This document shows positions 6,975-10,301 of a DNA stretch of 10,301 bases, one piece after another. How positions within the stretch are numbered: position 1 is the first letter of the stretch; the number at the start of each line of letters is the position of its first letter. Source of the stretch: an uncultured Vogesella sp. GTDB taxonomy: Bacteria; Pseudomonadota; Gammaproteobacteria; Burkholderiales; Chromobacteriaceae. Where the stretch lies: NCBI GenBank assembly GCA_946479405.1, contig CAMLGD010000111.1:1-10301 (forward strand). Reading direction: 5' to 3'. Below the pieces are notes generated by a model, which saw only the letters and a program-made list of their open reading frames with translations, was not told the DNA's origin and did no database searches. A program made the translations under genes and the position numbers.

Positions 6975-8434
6975 TCCGCCCCGTGTTCCAGGCCCAATTC
7001 CTGGATCTTGCGTGTCAGGGTATTGCGCCCCCAGCCCAGCAGCTGCGCCGCCTCCACCTTGCGGCCGCCGGTGTGCGCCAGGCCGCTTCTGATGCAGGTG
7101 CTCTCGAAGCGCGCGGTCAGATCGTCGATGATGCCGGTTTCACCTGCGGCCAACCTTTGACTGACTTCACGCGCCAGCAGCTGCGTCCAGTCGGCGCTGC
7201 TGGCAGTAGCGGGCGGCACGGCCACCGCGCCGGGCGCGACGCTGCTGCCGACGACGGCTTCCGGGCTGACCGCACCGGCTTCGTTGCGGAATTCCGGTGG
7301 CAGGTCGGACACTTCCACTGTCTGCCCCGGTGCCATCACCGTGATCCACTGGCACAGGTTTTCCAGCTGCCGCACGTTGCCGGGAAACGGGTAGTGCCGC
7401 ACCAGATCCATTGCCGCGTCGGTCAGGCGTTTGGGTTCGACGCCAAGGTTGGCCGCACTGCGCGCCAGGAAATGGCGGGTCAGCAGCGGGATGTCCTCGC
7501 TGCGTTCGCGCAATGCCGGCAGTCGCAGGCGGATCACGTTCAGGCGGTGGAACAGGTCCTCGCGGAATTTGCCCTGTTTGACGTGTTCTTCCAGATTCTG
7601 GTGAGTGGCGGCAATCACCCGCACATTGGCCTTGATCGGGGTGTGGCCGCCGACGCGGTAGAAGTGGCCGTCGGACAACACCCGCAGCAGGCGGGTTTGC
7701 AGCTCGGTGGGCATGTCGCCGATTTCATCCAGAAACAGCGTGCCGCCCTCGGCCTCCTCGAAGCGGCCGCGGCGGGTGCCCAGCGCACCGGTGAAGGCGC
7801 CTTTCTCGTGGCCGAACAGCTCGGACTCCAGCAGATCCTTGGGAATGGCCGCGGTGTTCAGCGCGATGAACGGCTTGTTGGCCCGCACCGAGTGGCGGTG
7901 CAGCGCCTCGGCTACCCGTTCCTTGCCGGAGCCGGATTCACCGGTGATCAGCACGGTAACGCTGGATTGGCTCAGACGGCCGATGGCGCGGAATACGTCC
8001 TGCATTGCCGGTGCCTGTCCCAGCAGGGTGGGCATGTCCACTTCTGCTTCGCCGGCGTTGTCGCCGCTGCGGCTTTCCGCCAGCGCGCGCTCGATCAGCG
8101 CCACCGCCTGATCCACGTCGAACGGTTTGGGCAGGTATTCGAAGGCGCCACCCTGGAACGCCGCCACCGCCGAATCCAGGTCGGAATGCGCGGTCATCAC
8201 GATCACCGGCAGCGACGGGTGCTCCTGCTTGACCTTGGCCAGAAACTTCAGCCCGTCGGTGCCGGGCATGCGGATGTCGCTGATGATCACGCTGGGGGTG
8301 GTGTCATACAGCGCGTTGAGCGCGTCGTCGGCGCTGGGAAAGCTCACATAGGCAATGCCGCTGCGCGCCAGGGACTTTTCCAGTACCCAGCGAATGGCTT
8401 TGTCGTCGTCGATGATCCAGACTGTTTGCGTCAT
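6971..8434 (-). CDS. ntrC: Nitrogen regulation response regulator NtrC (sigma54 activator)
   Basis: The 487-residue product has all three NtrC domains. The receiver (1-120) has the acidic DDD at 9-11, phospho-acceptor Asp53, Thr81 and Lys103. The AAA+ domain (about 138-380) has Walker A GESGSGKE (165-172), the sigma54-contacting GAFTGA loop (212-217), Walker B FLDE (234-237) and REDLFHRLNV with arginine-finger candidates. A Fis-type helix-turn-helix (about 456-480) ends the protein. Phosphorylated by NtrB, it forms oligomers that remodel the sigma54 holoenzyme at glnA and other nitrogen genes. An Ala/Val/Pro-rich linker (about 386-412) makes it slightly longer than E. coli NtrC (469). The ATG at 8434 starts directly at the receiver fold, with AAGG about 10 nt upstream. 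It follows ntrB by 17 bp and overlaps the acetyltransferase by 4 bp, so the three genes form one operon. Confidence 0.97.
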   Translation of the reverse strand: MTQTVWIIDDDKAIRWVLEKSLARSGIAYVSFPSADDALNALYDTTPSVIISDIRMPGTDGLKFLAKVKQEHPSLPVIVMTAHSDLDSAVAAFQGGAFEYLPKPFDVDQAVALIERALAESRSGDNAGEAEVDMPTLLGQAPAMQDVFRAIGRLSQSSVTVLITGESGSGKERVAEALHRHSVRANKPFIALNTAAIPKDLLESELFGHEKGAFTGALGTRRGRFEEAEGGTLFLDEIGDMPTELQTRLLRVLSDGHFYRVGGHTPIKANVRVIAATHQNLEEHVKQGKFREDLFHRLNVIRLRLPALRERSEDIPLLTRHFLARSAANLGVEPKRLTDAAMDLVRHYPFPGNVRQLENLCQWITVMAPGQTVEVSDLPPEFRNEAGAVSPEAVVGSSVAPGAVAVPPATASSADWTQLLAREVSQRLAAGETGIIDDLTARFESTCIRSGLAHTGGRKVEAAQLLGWGRNTLTRKIQELGLEHGAE

Positions 8435-8451
8435 GCTTGGCTTGCCTTTGG

Positions 8452-9504
8452 TTATTGATCCGGGCCGAACGGCAGCAATACGGTGAAGCAGGTATTGCCG
8501 GGCCGGGAGTCGAATTCGATAGTGCCGCCGTGCTGGTGCACGAAGGTTTGCGCCAGGGTCAGCCCCAGGCCGGTGCCCTCGGCGCGGCCGGTAATCAGCG
8601 GATAGAACACGTGTTCGCGGATTTCTTCCGGAATACCGGGGCCGTTGTCGACGATCTGCAATTTCAGTGCCAGGTTATGGCGTTTGCGTGCCAGGGTGAC
8701 CTGGCGTGCGACGCGGGTGCGCAGAATCAGCTCGCCGTTGCCTTTCATTGCCTGCACCGCGTTCTTGCCGATGTTGAGCACCACCTGGATCAGCTGCTCC
8801 TTGTCGGCGGCCAACTGTGGCAGGCTGATGTCGTAGTCGCGGCGGATGCTCAGCCCTTGCGGGTATTCGGCCAGCAGGATGCTGCGTACCCGCTCCAGCA
8901 CTTCGTGGATGTTCACGTCGCTGGCGACATGGCGGCGGTGCGGTGCCAGCAGGCGGTCCACCAGGTGCTGCAGCCGCAACGCTTCCTCGCGGATCACCCC
9001 GGTGTATTCCAGCAGCTCCGGGCGGTCGGCAATTTCATGCTCCAGCAGCTGTGCCGCGCCGCGGATGCCGCCCAGCGGATTCTTGATTTCATGCGCCAGA
9101 TTGCGGATCAGCTCGCGATTGGCCTGCTGCTGCAGCAGGTGGCGCTCTTCGTTGACGATGCGCAGCTGCTGGTCGATGGGGCGCATTTCCAGCAGTGCCA
9201 GCCGTGGCGGGCTATCGATCGGGGTGACGGTAAGGCCGACGTGAATGGCTTCGTCGCCGTCCGGCAGCAGTTCCAGATCGTGTTCGATGAAGCTGCCGGC
9301 GTGGTCCAGCGCCATCTGCACCGCGTTGCGCAGCGCCTTGCTGTTGTGGAAGCGTTCGTACAGGGTGAGCTTTTTCAGCTCTTTGTGACTGATGCCAAGC
9401 AGGTCTTCACAGGCCGGGTTGACGAAGTGCAGCTGACCGCTGCGTTCGACGATCAATACCGGGGTATCGAGCAGTTCCAGGCCGGAATAAGCGTGCGTTG
9501 TCAT
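8452..9504 (-). CDS. ntrB: Nitrogen regulation sensor histidine kinase NtrB
   Basis: From ATG 9504 the product has 350 residues, as usual for NtrB (E. coli 349). It has an N-terminal PAS domain (about 8-110), a dimerisation and phosphoacceptor domain with His138 in NLAHEIKNPLGG, and a HATPase domain with N-box LNIGKNAVQAM (Asn248), G1 DNGPGIP (286-292) and G2 GTGLGL (310-315). No membrane segment is seen, so it is a soluble sensor. NtrB phosphorylates and dephosphorylates NtrC, with PII protein favouring dephosphorylation when nitrogen is plentiful. ATG 9504 is preferred to the in-frame TTG at 9537 because the family starts near SGLELLDTPVL and the TTG would lie upstream of the predicted transcription start near 9530. 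Neither has a good Shine-Dalgarno. The preceding gap holds a sigma54 element and an NtrC site. Confidence 0.96.
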   Translation of the reverse strand: MTTHAYSGLELLDTPVLIVERSGQLHFVNPACEDLLGISHKELKKLTLYERFHNSKALRNAVQMALDHAGSFIEHDLELLPDGDEAIHVGLTVTPIDSPPRLALLEMRPIDQQLRIVNEERHLLQQQANRELIRNLAHEIKNPLGGIRGAAQLLEHEIADRPELLEYTGVIREEALRLQHLVDRLLAPHRRHVASDVNIHEVLERVRSILLAEYPQGLSIRRDYDISLPQLAADKEQLIQVVLNIGKNAVQAMKGNGELILRTRVARQVTLARKRHNLALKLQIVDNGPGIPEEIREHVFYPLITGRAEGTGLGLTLAQTFVHQHGGTIEFDSRPGNTCFTVLLPFGPDQ

Positions 9505-9539
9505 GTGACGGATGCCCGATGTTGGTATGGCAGGCAACT

Positions 9540-9555
9540 AGCAAGAAGCAAGCCC
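9540..9555 (-). promoter_or_regulatory. Candidate sigma54 (-24/-12) promoter of ntrBC
   Basis: On the minus strand GGGCTTGCTTCTTGCT fits the sigma54 consensus TGGCACG-N4-TTGCW. The invariant GG (9553-9554) and GC (9541-9542) are exactly 10 bp apart, and GGC, the G of position 7 and TTGCT all match, with three deviations. Transcription would start near 9530, giving a leader of about 26 nt before ATG 9504. The pairing with an NtrC-type operator about 55 bp further upstream strengthens the call. Confidence 0.6.
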
Positions 9556-9564
9556 GCCGCTAGG

Positions 9565-9586
9565 CTGCTGCAGAATAGTGCAGCAG
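9565..9586. promoter_or_regulatory. 8-6-8 inverted repeat between the NtrC site and the sigma54 promoter
   Basis: CTGCTGCA-GAATAG-TGCAGCAG is a perfect inverted repeat centred near -46 of the proposed ntrB promoter. On the minus strand TGCACT-ATTCT-GCAGCA inside it has one good NtrC half-site and one degenerate one, so it may be a weak second NtrC site. It could instead be a hairpin at the end of the DUF4124 message, but no T-run follows it. Confidence 0.4.
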
Positions 9587-9593
9587 TGCTTCA

Positions 9594-9610
9594 TGCACTA
9601 GTTTAGTGCA
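9594..9610. promoter_or_regulatory. NtrC binding site upstream of ntrB
   Basis: TGCACT-AGTTT-AGTGCA has the 17-bp length and form of the NtrC operator (TGCACC-N5-GGTGCA), with one change in each half that preserves symmetry. The symmetry extends to TGCACTA-N3-TAGTGCA. It starts directly after the DUF4124 stop codon and is centred about 72 bp upstream of the proposed sigma54 start site, suitable for an enhancer or for autoregulation. Confidence 0.7.
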
Positions 9611-9611
9611 T

Positions 9612-10058
9612 TCAGCCGCCCAGTTCCCGGGTCAGTGCATCAATGTTGCGCTCGCGATCGGTGACTTCGTCGCGCAGGCGCTGTAGTTGCTCCGGCTTCT
9701 GCCCGGTTTTGTGCAGGGCATCCTGGAGCGTGCTGCGGGCGGTGGCCAGGGCCTGGCGCTCGTTGGCAAGCTCGGTTTCCAGAATGCGGCGACGGCCGGC
9801 ATCGCGCTGGCGCTGGGTGCCGGCGTCGATCGACGGCATGCCGGGGGCGGAGGCCGCCGGCTGTGTTGCGGCGGTTTTGCGGCGTGGGCTGCTGTTGGCT
9901 GCCGGGGCGCTGGGACTGACCATGATGGCCTTGGCGCCGGGCTTGGGAACATTGGTGAAGGTGACGTGCCCGTCCGGGTCGACAAACTTGTAGATGGTGT
10001 CGGCTTGGGTGGCGCCGCAGCAGGCGGCAAGCAGCAGGGCAGTCAGGTAGCGTGGCAT
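9612..10058 (-). CDS. Small secreted DUF4124-domain protein
   Basis: From ATG 10058 the product has 148 residues. An N-terminal signal peptide (MPRYLTALLLAACCGATQA) is followed by the DUF4124 signature DTIYKFVDPDGHVTFTNVP (20-38), then an Ala/Ser/Pro-rich stretch (about 48-75) and a charged helix likely to form a coiled coil (about 88-147). It should act in the periplasm or cell envelope; the function of the domain is not known. Cleavage by signal peptidase I before Asp20 is most likely. LLAAC at 9-13 resembles a lipobox but would give an unusually short lipoprotein signal. The longer ORF from ATG 10115 is rejected because a sigma70-like promoter covers that codon and the signal peptide would be internal. 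No Shine-Dalgarno is clear. It sits between glnA and ntrB, separated from glnA by a terminator. A role in nitrogen metabolism is not shown. Confidence 0.88.
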   Translation of the reverse strand: MPRYLTALLLAACCGATQADTIYKFVDPDGHVTFTNVPKPGAKAIMVSPSAPAANSSPRRKTAATQPAASAPGMPSIDAGTQRQRDAGRRRILETELANERQALATARSTLQDALHKTGQKPEQLQRLRDEVTDRERNIDALTRELGG

Positions 10059-10086
10059 CGGGGCGTTCGGCAGGAATCCTGCGTGG

Positions 10087-10115
10087 ATGATAGTCAATTG
10101 CCCGGCTGGCGTCAT
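10087..10115 (-). promoter_or_regulatory. Candidate sigma70 promoter of the DUF4124 gene
   Basis: On the minus strand ATGACG (10110-10115) and TATCAT (10087-10092, five of six matches to TATAAT) are 17 bp apart, placed between the glnA terminator and the gene. Transcription would start near 10080 with a leader of about 22 nt to ATG 10058. This supports the shorter reading frame. Confidence 0.5.
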
Positions 10116-10139
10116 GTTGGCCGCACGCGGCCGGACATG

Positions 10140-10168
10140 AAAAACCCCGCACCGTTGCCGGTGCGGGG
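10140..10168 (-). terminator. Rho-independent terminator of glnA
   Basis: On the minus strand CCCCGCACCG and CGGTGCGGGG form a perfect 10-bp stem with the loop GCAA (a stable GNRA tetraloop), followed directly by TTTTT. It lies 25 bp after the glnA stop codon and should end most glnA transcripts before the DUF4124 gene. Confidence 0.92.
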
Positions 10169-10193
10169 TGGCTGTAACGCGGGGTCGAGTCGC

Positions 10194-10301
10194 TTACAGC
10201 GAGTAGTACATCGCGAATTCCACCGGGTGGGTGGTCATGCGGGTCAGGTTCACTTCCTTCATCTTCAGTTCGATGTAGGCGTCGATCCATTCGTTGGAGA
10301 A
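10194..10301 (-). CDS. glnA: Glutamine synthetase, C-terminal 35 residues (5' part outside window)
   Basis: The visible end of the protein contains WIDAYIELKMKEV and RMTTHPVEFAMYYSL before the TAA stop. This is the conserved C-terminus of type I (GSI) glutamine synthetase; E. coli GlnA ends with the very similar RMTPHPVEFELYYSV. The enzyme makes glutamine from glutamate, ammonia and ATP in a cytoplasmic dodecamer, and is the main target of NtrBC control. The active site and the adenylylated tyrosine lie outside the window. Its position just upstream of ntrBC on the same strand is typical. A strong terminator follows, so read-through to ntrBC is probably limited. Confidence 0.95.
   Translation of the reverse strand, partial: FSNEWIDAYIELKMKEVNLTRMTTHPVEFAMYYSL

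Noticed and set aside
6863..9606. Plus-strand reading frames of 531 and 389 codons opposite ntrC and ntrB
   Set aside because: Both are shadows of certain genes on the minus strand, with antisense-like composition and no family features.
10020..10034. Lipobox LLAAC in the DUF4124 protein
   Set aside because: Only 12 residues would precede the cysteine, which is short for a lipoprotein signal, and a good signal peptidase I site follows before Asp20. Not fully excluded.
10059..10115. Longer DUF4124 protein from ATG 10115
   Set aside because: The ATG is part of the candidate -35 hexamer, and the extra 19 residues would put the signal peptide inside the protein.
1..10301. Mobile elements, CRISPR arrays, integration sites, RNA genes, defence systems
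   Set aside because: I looked for transposase or integrase motifs, spaced direct repeats, tRNA-like cloverleaf sequence and defence-type domains. None was found. The window is continuous housekeeping sequence with intergenic gaps of at most about 140 bp.

Overview
The window is a GC-rich, densely coding stretch of a proteobacterial chromosome. All coding evidence points to a betaproteobacterium. The order glnA, DUF4124 protein, ntrB, ntrC is a familiar betaproteobacterial arrangement, and together with the metE/metR pair and a short FKBP-type isomerase it suggests the Neisseriales, possibly the Chromobacteriaceae. The genus assignment is inference from gene content, not a database match. No mobile element, CRISPR array, rRNA, tRNA or phage gene is visible.

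Left part (1-3677), methionine synthesis. The 5' two thirds of an FKBP-type peptidyl-prolyl isomerase gene lies at the left edge on the minus strand. A strong intrinsic terminator separates it from metE, the cobalamin-independent methionine synthase. metE is transcribed divergently from metR, its LysR-type activator. The 98-bp gap between them carries two MetR-box-like sequences exactly 31 bp apart, about three helical turns, with opposed candidate promoters. The outer box covers the metR ribosome binding site and the first base of its start codon. This fits MetR activating metE with homocysteine while repressing itself.

Middle (3678-6455), ion transport. A P2-type ATPase converges on metR. 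All catalytic motifs are intact, but two of the acidic Ca2+ ligands of SERCA are replaced (Glu to Gln, Asp to Ala), so its ion is uncertain.

Right part (6456-10301), nitrogen control. In transcription order on the minus strand come the last 35 codons of glnA with a textbook terminator, a small secreted DUF4124 protein with its own sigma70-like promoter, ntrB (sensor kinase), ntrC (sigma54 activator) and a GNAT acetyltransferase whose start codon overlaps the ntrC stop codon. The gap in front of ntrB holds a 17-bp NtrC-type operator and a good sigma54 -24/-12 element, suggesting that ntrBC, and the acetyltransferase with it, is autoactivated by NtrC under nitrogen limitation.

The genes are ordinary housekeeping and regulatory genes. 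I found no previously undescribed system. The points most worth a second look are the regulatory architectures upstream of ntrB and between metE and metR, the unusual ion-site residues of the ATPase, and the acetyltransferase coupled to ntrC.
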